Shown: positions 39,973-48,898 of the stretch, piece by piece
Numbering within the stretch: position 1 is the stretch's first letter
How the letters are laid out: each line of letters opens with the position of its first letter
Assembly (NCBI GenBank): GCA_020171895.1
Contig: JAIVAN010000007.1
Coordinates: forward strand, 186,001 to 250,000
Direction of reading: 5' to 3'
Length of the DNA: 64,000 bases
DNA from: Bacillus timonensis
GTDB taxonomy: Bacteria > Bacillota > Bacilli > Bacillales > Bacillaceae_L
Notes under the pieces: generated by a model
What the model saw: only the letters and a program-made list of their open reading frames with translations
The model's database searches: none
Told to the model about the DNA's origin: nothing
Position numbers and translations under genes: made by a program

Positions 39973-40800
39973 TTATGCCTCTACATTCATAGATAATTCA
40001 ACAACGACACTTGGTCCTTCTTCTTGTGCTTTCGTTATATGATCTGAACTTAATATAGTTCCTTCTGAAATGAGGACCTCTCCATCTTTATTTAAAATGT
40101 CCTTCATGACCATTTTACCTTTTAAGATTTCGATTTGTCTTTGTTTTAACGCTTCTACTTCATCTTGGTCTTTATCAACTTCAGTATGAAGTTGAACGTC
40201 ATCGAAAGGATCTGTTTTGAATTCGAGTTTTTTATCTGTTTTTGTTTGTGTAACTTTCTCTTCAACTTCTGCGTTTATTGAACTATTTTTAGCACCAGGT
40301 TTTTCTAAGTATTCAACAGATTCTAGGAAATGAGAAGATGAATCTTCTTTTACAATAACAATATCCTTACCGTATGTTAAAACCATATTTGAAGCTAGTG
40401 CAACTTCTTTGTTTTGAATTTTCAAAAGGGTTCCAAGAATATTTCCTGTATCTTCGTCAACGTAATATTCTAAAACTTCTCCTAATAATTCACCTTTTCT
40501 TGTCATTACTCTAGTGCTTGTAATCTTAATTTTTTTATTAACCAATTGATTTGCAATAGGAATTTCGTTTAAGTCGATGACTGCACTTTCACTTTCAACC
40601 GTAACAGCATACTCACCAATTCCAACTACTTTTTTAAAGGGAATTGCTTTAACACTTACTTGCCAATCTTCATGCTCAATAGTAAGAAAATCGATTGATC
40701 CTTTCTCAGGATTGATAACCAATGATTTAACTTTCCCTACTTCTTGACCATCTATAATACTTATAATAGGCAGTCCAACAATCTGCACACTTTTCTTCAT
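39973..40800 (-). CDS. PRC-barrel domain protein, pilus locus
   Basis: A 275-residue cytoplasmic protein with two PRC-barrel-like units: VGLPIISIIDGQEVGKVKSLVI in the first 70 residues and TRVMTRKGELLGEVLEYYVDE near 95-120. A charged linker follows. The C-terminal 45 residues (MKDILNKDGEVLISEGTILSSDHITKA) resemble the N-terminal motif of some HD-GYP and related signalling proteins. Function is unknown. It lies 76 bases downstream of the acidic membrane protein gene, between spoIIB and the pil genes, and is probably a pilus accessory or regulator. Confidence 0.72.
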   Translation of the reverse strand: MKKSVQIVGLPIISIIDGQEVGKVKSLVINPEKGSIDFLTIEHEDWQVSVKAIPFKKVVGIGEYAVTVESESAVIDLNEIPIANQLVNKKIKITSTRVMTRKGELLGEVLEYYVDEDTGNILGTLLKIQNKEVALASNMVLTYGKDIVIVKEDSSSHFLESVEYLEKPGAKNSSINAEVEEKVTQTKTDKKLEFKTDPFDDVQLHTEVDKDQDEVEALKQRQIEILKGKMVMKDILNKDGEVLISEGTILSSDHITKAQEEGPSVVVELSMNVEA

Positions 40801-40876
40801 CGTTTATTCACCACACCTATTCAATTTAATACACGACTTTTAACATCTATTTTACCATTAATCTTGATAAATTTCG

Positions 40877-42592
40877 TCATTTTTTCTCATATTGTTCAAG
40901 TAAATAATTAATTTCTTGTTGAATAATTGGATATTGTGTAAATTTACCCTTTATTTGGTAGAGCATTTCTAGAAGTTCTTTATATTTTTGTTCATAAATG
41001 TAATGTTCGATAAGAAGACTTACAAATGTGTAGTAATCTACATTCGGCAGATCATGATGTAAATGCTCTTTAATTGTCTGCTCATAGTCTGATGAAGATA
41101 AGAACTTTCTTGACACTTTGATTTGTGAAATCATTGTATGAAACATTTGTTGTCTTAAGTTTGCAATTTCTTCGCTATTTTCACTTTGCTGATACGCTGA
41201 TTCTGAAAACGACTGATCTTCAACTATAATTTCATCTAAACTAAATTTAGTTTCTTCCATCTCATTACTATTATCAACAGTTTCTTCCATGTTATCATAT
41301 GCTATTTCATCTTCTTCTAGTAATGCTTCATGTATTTCAGTTTTGGAATCGTCTTTAGCATCTTCCATTATTTCATCGCTATTAATCTCAGACTCTTCAT
41401 TTTTAGGATCTTCTGATGAATCATCATGAGGAAGATCGTCTGTTATGATTTCATCTAAAAAGGATAGTTTCGATCCTTCATCATCATTTAGTTTGTTTGA
41501 GATCTCATCTACAGTATGTAGTTCTGTATTATTGTCTTCAATCTCTTGAATGGTCATTTCCTCTAAACCTTCACTCATAGGCAAAGCATTTAGATCAGCT
41601 TCGTTATCACTTAATTCAGATTCTCTATCAGATTCTTCTTCCTCTGATGTATCCCCTGAAATTTCCTTACTAATTGAATCTTGATCGAGGGCCTCAATTG
41701 TTTCAATTTCCTCTACATCAAAACTTTCGTCCTCATTTACATCTTCAAGCTTTTTATCTTCATCTTCTTCCGTAATATGCTCTAAACTCTCTAGTGGTTC
41801 AATTTCATTGAGAAAATCACTTGGATTTTTTTCATCACTAGTTTGGGATGTTTCGGTAGATAATGATTCTTTTTCTTCATTCAATCCTATTAACTCTAAC
41901 TCATCGTAACTGTTATCGATAAACTCTGAAGATGGCTCTTCCCTGCCAGTATTATCATCAGAATCCAGCCCTGACATATTATTATATAGAGTCTTTTCTT
42001 CTAGGTCAGTAGTAATTGAAACGTCTTGCACTTCATAATTAAAAGTAGGTAATTCATCTAAGTAGTCTTTCTCGACATAGGATTCATTTAAAGGATCAAC
42101 TGTTGAAACATCTTTTTGTTCATTCTTTGTCAAATCGAGATTAATCAACACTTCTTCTTCACTATGATTATCAATGATATTATCTGGTTGTTCTTCCTCT
42201 AGGTTAATCATAGAAGCGCTAGGGACAGTTTCAGAATCTGATTTATTCTTTTTCTTCACAGTTTTAAGCTTTTTATAATTAAAGTCATCTTCAATTTCAA
42301 AAACAAGATTTTTTCTATTAGAATCTTTTTCCTCTTTGTCTTTTGACAAATTAAATAATAATGCTCCAAAACGTTTTTCTAAAAAATATGTACTAATTAT
42401 AACTAAGGATAAAAGTATTAATGCTGTTTGCCAAATATGAAATAGTGTATTAGCTAGAAGTCCTACTATTGCTAGAAAAAAAGATACTCCCGTTATTACT
42501 AATTTACCTAGCTTATTAAAACCTAATGGTAAGAATATAATAATTGGAATAAATACCAATAGAGCGACAACAGCAAACAAAAATATTTCCAT
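40877..42592 (-). CDS. Acidic membrane protein of the pilus locus, unknown function
   Basis: I do not recognise a family. ATG 42592 follows GAGGTGAAG and gives 571 residues; the longer upstream frame is unsupported. Residues 1-75 hold about three membrane helices (IFLFAVVALLVFIPIIIF and others). Residues 80-465 are very rich in Glu and Asp with low-complexity composition and look disordered. The last 100 residues are ordered and helical (LRQQMFHTMISQIKVSRKFL, VDYYTFVSLLIEHYIYEQKY, LLEMLYQI), reminiscent of a TPR-like or dimerising helical unit. It lies after the pilO terminator and before the PRC-barrel gene. It could be a cytoplasmic scaffold for the pilus machine. Confidence 0.75.
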   Translation of the reverse strand: MEIFLFAVVALLVFIPIIIFLPLGFNKLGKLVITGVSFFLAIVGLLANTLFHIWQTALILLSLVIISTYFLEKRFGALLFNLSKDKEEKDSNRKNLVFEIEDDFNYKKLKTVKKKNKSDSETVPSASMINLEEEQPDNIIDNHSEEEVLINLDLTKNEQKDVSTVDPLNESYVEKDYLDELPTFNYEVQDVSITTDLEEKTLYNNMSGLDSDDNTGREEPSSEFIDNSYDELELIGLNEEKESLSTETSQTSDEKNPSDFLNEIEPLESLEHITEEDEDKKLEDVNEDESFDVEEIETIEALDQDSISKEISGDTSEEEESDRESELSDNEADLNALPMSEGLEEMTIQEIEDNNTELHTVDEISNKLNDDEGSKLSFLDEIITDDLPHDDSSEDPKNEESEINSDEIMEDAKDDSKTEIHEALLEEDEIAYDNMEETVDNSNEMEETKFSLDEIIVEDQSFSESAYQQSENSEEIANLRQQMFHTMISQIKVSRKFLSSSDYEQTIKEHLHHDLPNVDYYTFVSLLIEHYIYEQKYKELLEMLYQIKGKFTQYPIIQQEINYLLEQYEKK

Positions 42593-42771
42593 ATCTTCAC
42601 CTCTTTCGACATGATTGCTGCTAAAAACAAGCAAAAAAATAAGGAGAATGTCCCTTTTTGACAAATTTTCAGATATAAGTAATTGTATAATAAATACTAA
42701 AATATTGAAAGTAAAGGAACAAAACAATTGATAGAAATTTGGAAATTGAATAATTCCTTTGGATTTCAGCT

Positions 42772-42803
42772 AAAAAGACGAGACGTCAAAGTCTCGTCTT
42801 TTT
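42772..42803 (-). terminator. Intrinsic terminator after pilO
   Basis: AAAAAGACGAGAC and GTCTCGTCTTTTT form a 13-bp stem with a 6-nt loop. It ends the pil operon before the acidic protein gene. Confidence 0.9.
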
Positions 42804-42812
42804 AATAAGTAT

Positions 42813-43553
42813 TTATTCATCCTCTTCTTTTATATCAGCATTCAGAGGATTGATTTTATTACTTGGAGAAGGAACCTCAATTTTTGGAGCATCTTCGGCA
42901 AGCTCTTTAAATTTAGGCATATAAAAACTAGAAATTGTTATTGAGTACTGTAAAGGCTGAACCTCTTGGTCAGCTGAGATAATTTCTTGATTACCAGTAA
43001 AAGTTAATGTTGTTACTTTAGTAATCCTTGTTTGATGTTCAATTAAAGATAAAAATTCTGCTAAATCAAAATAATTCGGAGATTCAACAGTAAGTGTAGC
43101 AGTAATTTCCATTAAGCCGTCAAGTACACTTGGGTCAAATACAGTTGGATCTACTACAGAAGTATTCGATTCAGTAGTATTTTCTGTATTCTGAGAATCA
43201 TCTACACTAGTTGGTAACGTATATGGCGTCTCAGTAAACGACACACTAAGAATTTTACTATTTGAAATCATCTCAGCTCTTTCTAGCTGAAGCATTAGTT
43301 GTTCCACTAAAGGAATAACTGGTATTTGTTTTTGTATTTCAGTTGAACTTACATCTGGTGAGATCGTATTACTTCGCTTTTCTTGAAGTATGTCTAAATA
43401 TTTTTGTTCCATTGAAACACTTTGCTTTAATTGTTCAACCTTTGCTTCAATCGGACTTACTAACACTATAAGAAGTAGGTAGGTCATTCCTACTAAAATA
43501 GAAAAGGAAAATAGCAAAAGTATGATGTGTTTTCGTGTGAATTGGAGCGTCAT
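42813..43553 (-). CDS. pilO: Type IV pilus assembly protein PilO
   Basis: A 246-residue bitopic membrane protein. One membrane helix lies at residues 9-31, then a coiled coil (IEAKVEQLKQSVSMEQKYLDIL) and a ferredoxin-like domain (PVIPLVEQLMLQLERAEMISNSKILSVSF and SPNYFDLAEFLSLIEHQTR). This is the PilO layout. A Ser/Thr/Asn-rich insert sits near 115-135 and an acidic tail ends the protein. It should pair with PilN outside the membrane to align the motor. It starts four bases after pilN. Confidence 0.82.
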   Translation of the reverse strand: MTLQFTRKHIILLLFSFSILVGMTYLLLIVLVSPIEAKVEQLKQSVSMEQKYLDILQEKRSNTISPDVSSTEIQKQIPVIPLVEQLMLQLERAEMISNSKILSVSFTETPYTLPTSVDDSQNTENTTESNTSVVDPTVFDPSVLDGLMEITATLTVESPNYFDLAEFLSLIEHQTRITKVTTLTFTGNQEIISADQEVQPLQYSITISSFYMPKFKELAEDAPKIEVPSPSNKINPLNADIKEEDE

Positions 43554-43556
43554 AGA

Positions 43557-44165
43557 TTAGTTCCCCTCCTTTTGAAGGACTTTTAACTCTTCCTTATTCA
43601 ATACAATTTCATATTGAGCTAAGTATCGAGGTAAAAATGTCTCAAGGGAATTTTGACTTCCATTTGTTGCTTCCTCTTCTTCATTAAAAGGTAACGTTAA
43701 TACTGTATTCAATTTGACAGATGAAAGATAGCTTGAATTTGAAATAGATGATAAATAATGAGCAACCTCTTTATTCGTATCAAACTGCACGATTAAAGTT
43801 ACGATTCCATCGTCTACATATGTAAAAGATTGAATATAGCCACGTTCAGGAAGAAGACTAGATAAATGTCTTATAAGTGGCACAGTTTCAACAAAATATT
43901 CTTCTGCCCAAAGAACGGTTTTCTCTAGTTGAATGACACTGTTAGCACCCTCGCTTGCAGTGTATTTCTTCTCTTCTACTCCGCGTATTTCTTTTAACGT
44001 ATTTAATTGTTTAGAGAGCTTATATTCTGTGGTCTTTACCGCACTGTATTTAGAATAGATGACAGCAGAACACCCAATTAGTAGGACTAAGATAATTATA
44101 CCTACAAGATAAGTTGTTTTATTTTTTGTTTCCTTTTTAGGTAAAAGATTAATATCTACTAACAT
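43557..44165 (-). CDS. pilN: Type IV pilus assembly protein PilN
   Basis: A 202-residue bitopic protein. The cytoplasmic N-terminus MLVDINLLPKKE is the PilN motif that binds PilM. One membrane helix lies near residues 18-38, followed by a coiled coil and a beta-rich extracellular domain (LPERGYIQSFTYVDDGIVTLIV). It starts directly after pilM and precedes pilO. Confidence 0.88.
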   Translation of the reverse strand: MLVDINLLPKKETKNKTTYLVGIIILVLLIGCSAVIYSKYSAVKTTEYKLSKQLNTLKEIRGVEEKKYTASEGANSVIQLEKTVLWAEEYFVETVPLIRHLSSLLPERGYIQSFTYVDDGIVTLIVQFDTNKEVAHYLSSISNSSYLSSVKLNTVLTLPFNEEEEATNGSQNSLETFLPRYLAQYEIVLNKEELKVLQKEGN

Positions 44166-44166
44166 A

Positions 44167-45144
44167 TTATTGCACCTCTTTTAGTGCTAGTCCTAATGGT
44201 AAAAAATAACTCGAAGGAATATCATTCAACTCAGCTAACGTAATGACTGGCATTTCATACCTTTCTGTTAACTTAGATATGATGTAATTAGAATAAGGGT
44301 GATCTCCTCCAAATAAAATTGTATCGATTTGATCTTTTCCCTGTCTAATTGAAAAATGATAGAAGTTTAATACATGCTCGATTTCTTTTAATAGATCTTC
44401 AATGACTGGTTCGATATTATTTTGAGTATTTACCCAATTAATTTCTGCGAGGGTTCCTGTCCGGTTAGGACTTATATCCCAATCGTCAATTGAAGTTTCT
44501 AATGCTATATCACGCATGAATACAGGGATATGATTGTGAAATATACTCAAATTAACTGCCTGCAAATCAAATTGTATTAACATAGAGTGATGATTAGCAT
44601 TCACCTTATCTGAATATTCGAAAAGCCGATACATACATAAAGGTGAAATATCAGCTGCTATCGGGTTCAATGAAGCTTCTTCTAATAATGTTGCATATGA
44701 AAGAGCAACTTCCTCAGGAGCAGCAAACATGAGTACTTCTTTTTTTGTATCATCCTCTGTAAGCTTTTGAAAATCAATCACTGGATCCTCAAAAGGTAGG
44801 TGTATAGTAGAGCCTAGTTCTAAATACAAATATCCCATGATCTCATCGTCATTGACATCTTTCGGTATTGATGTTTTTCGAATAAAGACAGATGCATCAG
44901 GAATAACGAAACGAACTGGTTTCTTTTTTATATCCCAGTCTTCCACACACTCTTCCATAATTAACCGTAAAGAATCTCTATCAAGGATTTTACCTTCCTC
45001 AATAATACCAGTTGGCAAATACCGCTCTCGATACTTTTGAATGGTAACCGAACTAGAATGTGATGATCCGACATAACGGATAACATGGTCTTTTATAATG
45101 ATATTAGCAATTTTTTTACTATTGGTTAGCAATGATAGTACCAT
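44167..45144 (-). CDS. pilM: Type IV pilus assembly protein PilM
   Basis: A 325-residue cytoplasmic actin-like protein of the PilM family. Visible segments are the N-terminal IANIIIKDHVIRYVG (phosphate-1 region), PTGIIEEGKILDRDSLRLIM, VRFVIPDASVFIRKTSIP and the phosphate-2-like LIQFDLQAVNLSIF. The usual glycines of the nucleotide site are poorly kept, so ATP binding may be weak. It should connect PilN to the PilB and PilT motors. ATG 45144 is the start. Confidence 0.85.
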   Translation of the reverse strand: MVLSLLTNSKKIANIIIKDHVIRYVGSSHSSSVTIQKYRERYLPTGIIEEGKILDRDSLRLIMEECVEDWDIKKKPVRFVIPDASVFIRKTSIPKDVNDDEIMGYLYLELGSTIHLPFEDPVIDFQKLTEDDTKKEVLMFAAPEEVALSYATLLEEASLNPIAADISPLCMYRLFEYSDKVNANHHSMLIQFDLQAVNLSIFHNHIPVFMRDIALETSIDDWDISPNRTGTLAEINWVNTQNNIEPVIEDLLKEIEHVLNFYHFSIRQGKDQIDTILFGGDHPYSNYIISKLTERYEMPVITLAELNDIPSSYFLPLGLALKEVQ

Positions 45145-45167
45145 ATTTTATATCCCCTTAGTTAGCA

Positions 45168-45929
45168 TCAAGATAACACAAATGAAAGATACCATGTAAT
45201 AATATCGTTTCCATAAAAGTATGCCAGAAGAGTACCACAAACAATAGCTGGACCAAATGGCATTGGTTTTCCACGTTCTACTTTTCCTATTATCATACCA
45301 ATAATTCCAAAAATTGTCCCGAAAATTGTTGAAAAAAAGAAAGAAAGTAACACAATTTTCCATCCTAGTGCAAATCCAAGCACACCATATAACTTTATAT
45401 CGCCTCCACCCATTCCACCCTTACTAATAATCGCAATAAGTAGTAATAAGCAAAAACCAACGATGCCTCCTAATAGTATATCCCACCAGGGATTAAGAGG
45501 AATAAATATTCTTTCTATTAAGAATAGTGGCGCAAAAAACAAAAGAACTTTATCTGGGATCAGCATATAGTTTATATCAGAAACAAAAATAATCATTAAA
45601 AGTGAAATTAATGTTAATGCTACTAAGAGCTCTGGTACAAAGCCAACGATATAAAATGCTAGACCAAAAAGAATACCTGTCGTTAATTCAACTGCTGGAT
45701 AGATTGGTGAAATTTTTAATGCACATTTTCGACATACGCCTTTTTGAAATATGTATGAAAATACTGGGATAAGTTCAAGAGCTGAAAGTTGGTGTCTGCA
45801 GTTTGGACATGCTGAGCGGGGGTATAAGATAGATCGTTTTTGGGGAACTCTGAGGCCAACGACGTTAAAAAAGGAACCTAGAATGATACCATAAATAAAT
45901 AATATTAAATGAATTGTTACTGTTAACAT
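45168..45929 (-). CDS. pilD: Prepilin peptidase (PilD/ComC)
   Basis: An A24 aspartic prepilin peptidase that cuts and methylates prepilins. The 253 residues have an N-terminal cytoplasmic domain with two CxxC pairs (CPNC and CRKC), which is typical of bifunctional enzymes, and catalytic aspartates in FVSDINYMLIPDK and GGGDIKLYG. Several membrane helices follow. In B. subtilis the homologue comC lies in this genomic place and serves competence pseudopilins; here it sits inside the pil operon and may serve both systems. GAGAGGTAG precedes ATG 45929. Confidence 0.94.
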   Translation of the reverse strand: MLTVTIHLILFIYGIILGSFFNVVGLRVPQKRSILYPRSACPNCRHQLSALELIPVFSYIFQKGVCRKCALKISPIYPAVELTTGILFGLAFYIVGFVPELLVALTLISLLMIIFVSDINYMLIPDKVLLFFAPLFLIERIFIPLNPWWDILLGGIVGFCLLLLIAIISKGGMGGGDIKLYGVLGFALGWKIVLLSFFFSTIFGTIFGIIGMIIGKVERGKPMPFGPAIVCGTLLAYFYGNDIITWYLSFVLS

Positions 45930-45945
45930 ATCTACCTCTCAATTA

Positions 45946-45982
45946 ATCTATCAAACTAGTATAAAATACTAGTTTGATAGAT
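45946..45982 (-). other. Perfect 17-bp hairpin between pilA and the prepilin peptidase gene
   Basis: ATCTATCAAACTAGTAT and its exact complement are separated by three bases. No T-run follows on the minus strand. It sits in the 69-bp gap after pilA, so a partial terminator, processing site or 3-prime stabiliser of the pilA message are possible. Confidence 0.75.
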
Positions 45983-45998
45983 GATATTCATATTGAAT

Positions 45999-46469
45999 TT
46001 AGTTTTTAACAACTAAACTTCTTTTTAAGTCTTTCTCTGCTGTTTCTGGTATGTTTCTACTGCTACCATATAAGGCAACTGAATACGTGAACTTTCCACC
46101 ATTATTGGTCACTTTTACATAAGAAGTCTTATCTGTTTTTGAAGAACTTGTTGCATTAGCACCTTTTGCATAATCACTGCCATCTGGATCTTTAACCGTT
46201 TCTAAATAACCATTTCCTTCTAGGTATGCTAAAGGAATAAATATATCTGCTCCAACTGCTGGATGTAATGAGCTATCTCCTGTTAACGCAATTTTAGCTG
46301 AGTTAACCATTTGTTGAGCGTTCGCAACATGTGCATCTTTCTTAGAGTTATCAATTATTCCACCAATACTTGGAACTGCAATTGCTGCAATAATTCCTAA
46401 GATAACTACTACTGCAAGCAATTCAATAAGCGTTAAACCTTTTTCGTTTTTTAATATACGTTTTAACAT
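45999..46469 (-). CDS. pilA: Major type IV pilin PilA-like
   Basis: A 156-residue prepilin. The leader MLKRILKNEKG (11 residues) is followed by LTLIELLAVVVILGIIAAIA, a standard class III signal with Glu at +5 of the mature protein. A helix and a Gly/Ser/Asn-rich C-terminal domain follow (DAHVANAQQMVNSAKIALTGD); no cysteines are present. ATG 46469 follows AAGGGGAG. As the only simple prepilin in the operon it is the likely main subunit. Confidence 0.9.
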   Translation of the reverse strand: MLKRILKNEKGLTLIELLAVVVILGIIAAIAVPSIGGIIDNSKKDAHVANAQQMVNSAKIALTGDSSLHPAVGADIFIPLAYLEGNGYLETVKDPDGSDYAKGANATSSSKTDKTSYVKVTNNGGKFTYSVALYGSSRNIPETAEKDLKRSLVVKN

Positions 46470-46525
46470 GTTCTTCTCCCCTTTATAAGTTAATTTATAG
46501 GACAATAGTCCAAGTGTTTAATTTG

Positions 46526-46531
46526 ATTATA
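46526..46531 (-). promoter_or_regulatory. Candidate -10 box of a pilA promoter
   Basis: The 170-bp gap before pilA holds TATAAT on the minus strand, about 57 bases before the ATG. The -35 region is weak. A separate promoter would help give the major pilin excess expression. Confidence 0.35.
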
Positions 46532-46641
46532 ATGTAAAACCTTGTAGATTTCATTACTTTTTTTTGGAAATCCCACTTTTTTTGTGAAAATTTGTAATTT
46601 TATAGAATTTCTTGAAATGATTACGATAAAACTGTTAAATA

Positions 46642-47847
46642 TTATTTTACATGGTTAAAAATATCAAACATCGGAACCATAATAGAAGTTACAATTGTTC
46701 CAACGATTGCACTTAAAAGAACGATCATTAAAGGTTCAATTAGTGATTTTAACTGGTCAGTTGCATTTTCTACCTCATCCTCGTAGAAGTTTGCTACCTT
46801 TCCTAACATTTCATCCAATGAACCCGTATTTTCTCCAATTGATATCATCTGTGTGATAAGAGGGGGAAAAGCCCAGTGCTTTTTCATAGATTCAGTCATT
46901 GATTTCCCTCTTTCTAAAGATATTCTAGATTGTTTAATTACTTCACCAATCACCTCATTTTCGACTACTGATTCTACTATTGCTAAAGCTTGAAGAATCG
47001 GTACAGAACTACTTAAGAGTGAACTAAGCGTTCTAGTCATTCTTGCTAACACTGCTTTCCTAAACATGTTACCAAAGATGGGCAGGCGTAGGATTAAATA
47101 ATCTAGATAATATTTTGTAGATTTCTGCTGTTTTATTAGAACTATTGACAAATAAAAGAAAAAAACAAAAATTATGAGAATCCACCAAAACTTTTGCATT
47201 ACTTCACTCGCAAAAAGTACAAATTTAGTAATGGGAGGAAGATCAGCTCCAAAATCTGCAAACATTCCTACAAAAGTAGGTACTACCGAAACTAGTAAAA
47301 ATACTATTACTGCTATAGCGACTATGCCAATAACCACTGGATATGCCATTGCTGACTTTACTTTTTGTCTTGTTCTATGCTGTTTTTCAAAGTATACTGC
47401 TAGCCGTTCCAGGGTTTCGTCTAAACTACCACCAATTTCACCTACTCGTACCATGTTAATAAATAGTGACGAAAAAATTTTTTTATGCTTTGCAGTTGCA
47501 GTTGATAGAGAGTTTCCTTCACGTAAATCTTCTTCAACTTGTAAAAGTGTCCTTTTTAGCGCCTTACTATTCGTCTGAACAGCTAATATTTTCATAGATT
47601 CAACTACAGACACACCCGCTTTAATTAGTGTAGCAAATTGTCTTAAGAAGATAACAAAATCCTGTAATTTTACTGGATTTCCAATTGATATCTCTTTAGT
47701 TAGAAGGGTCTCCGGTACCTCCTCGATTTGAATGACTCTAATACCGGTTTCACGTAAATTTATTATTGCTTCTTGTTTAGATGGACTTGTAATAACTCCT
47801 TTTCTCTTTCCGGCTTTATCTCTTCCTTCATATTTATACCGTGCCAT
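46642..47847 (-). CDS. pilC: Type IV pilus platform protein PilC
   Basis: A 401-residue GspF/PilC membrane protein. Two homologous cytoplasmic domains carry FLRQFATLIKAGVSVVESM (near 68) and MTRTLSSLLSSSVPILQAL (near 270), each followed by hydrophobic helices, with GEIGGSLDETLERLA and GENTGSLDEMLGKVA as the paired family motifs. It forms the inner-membrane platform turned by PilB and PilT. The start overlaps the stop region of pilT by one base. Confidence 0.94.
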   Translation of the reverse strand: MARYKYEGRDKAGKRKGVITSPSKQEAIINLRETGIRVIQIEEVPETLLTKEISIGNPVKLQDFVIFLRQFATLIKAGVSVVESMKILAVQTNSKALKRTLLQVEEDLREGNSLSTATAKHKKIFSSLFINMVRVGEIGGSLDETLERLAVYFEKQHRTRQKVKSAMAYPVVIGIVAIAVIVFLLVSVVPTFVGMFADFGADLPPITKFVLFASEVMQKFWWILIIFVFFFYLSIVLIKQQKSTKYYLDYLILRLPIFGNMFRKAVLARMTRTLSSLLSSSVPILQALAIVESVVENEVIGEVIKQSRISLERGKSMTESMKKHWAFPPLITQMISIGENTGSLDEMLGKVANFYEDEVENATDQLKSLIEPLMIVLLSAIVGTIVTSIMVPMFDIFNHVK

Positions 47848-48887
47848 TATTCACTCGTCTCCTGTAAGAAAGGTTGAGCTGATTCCTTTGAAATAACACC
47901 GGCGTTAACAAGATCCATTATATTGGCTTCTAATGTATGCATACCGAGTGAACGACTTGTTTGCATGACATTTTTAATTTGATGATTTTTTTCATTTCGA
48001 ATGAGATTCGCAACCGCTGAATTATTTAACAAAATTTCTGTTGCTGCCCTTCTTCCACTTTTATCAATCGTTGGAAAAAGCCTTTGTGAAATAACTCCAA
48101 CTAGAACTTGTGCTAATTGAATTCGAATTTGTGCTTGTTGGGAGTGAGGAAACACATCAATGATACGATCAATAGTAGAAGGAGCACTTGATGTATGAAG
48201 TGTTCCTAAAACTAAGTGTCCTGTTTCTGCTGCAGTAATTGCTGTGTGAATTGTTTCTAAATCTCTCATCTCTCCAACTAGTATAACATCCGGATCCTGT
48301 CGCAGTGCTGCGCGTAAACCGTTCGCAAAGTTCTTCGTATCAGCACCTACTTCTCGTTGATCAATAATACAATTCCCATGTTTATGAAGGTATTCAATTG
48401 GATCTTCAAGGGTAATAATATGCTTACTACTTGTCTGATTCATATATTTTATCATAGATGCTAGAGTAGAGGATTTTCCACTTCCTGTTGGTCCGGTTAC
48501 TAGAATTAACCCTTGTGACTTCTCTACCAACCTTTTTAAGACAACTGGCAACTGCAAATCGTCAATAGTAGGAACTTCTGTCGGCACGACACGAAATGCA
48601 AGAGCAACACAACCACGCTGCTTATAAGCATTTACCCTGAAACGTGAAATACCAGGTATTCCGTATGAAAAGTCTAGCTCGCCCTTTTCCTCATATGAAT
48701 TCCACATCGTTTCATTTATAATCGCTTTTGCAATTTGAAACATAATATCTGGATTTAATATTTCTTTACCATACCGTTTTAAATCACCATTGATTCTAAA
48801 AATTGGAGGGACACCAGCTGTTAAATGAATATCTGAAGCTTTTAATTCATGAGCAGACCGCAGTATATAATTTAATCGTTCTTCCAT
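47847..48887 (-). CDS. pilT: Type IV pilus retraction ATPase PilT
   Basis: A 346-residue hexameric secretion ATPase that depolymerises pili. It has Walker A GPTGSGKSSTLASMI near residue 129, the Asp-box and Walker B region (DPDVILVGEMRDLETI) and the His-box in TAAETGHLVLGTLHTSSA. Its short N-terminal domain (ASDIHLTAGVPPIFRING) is PilT-like, without the MshEN part of PilB. Presence of PilT indicates retractable pili, as for twitching or DNA uptake. It lies 11 bases after pilB. Confidence 0.95.
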   Translation of the reverse strand: MEERLNYILRSAHELKASDIHLTAGVPPIFRINGDLKRYGKEILNPDIMFQIAKAIINETMWNSYEEKGELDFSYGIPGISRFRVNAYKQRGCVALAFRVVPTEVPTIDDLQLPVVLKRLVEKSQGLILVTGPTGSGKSSTLASMIKYMNQTSSKHIITLEDPIEYLHKHGNCIIDQREVGADTKNFANGLRAALRQDPDVILVGEMRDLETIHTAITAAETGHLVLGTLHTSSAPSTIDRIIDVFPHSQQAQIRIQLAQVLVGVISQRLFPTIDKSGRRAATEILLNNSAVANLIRNEKNHQIKNVMQTSRSLGMHTLEANIMDLVNAGVISKESAQPFLQETSE

Positions 48888-48898
48888 TTTATAACCAC

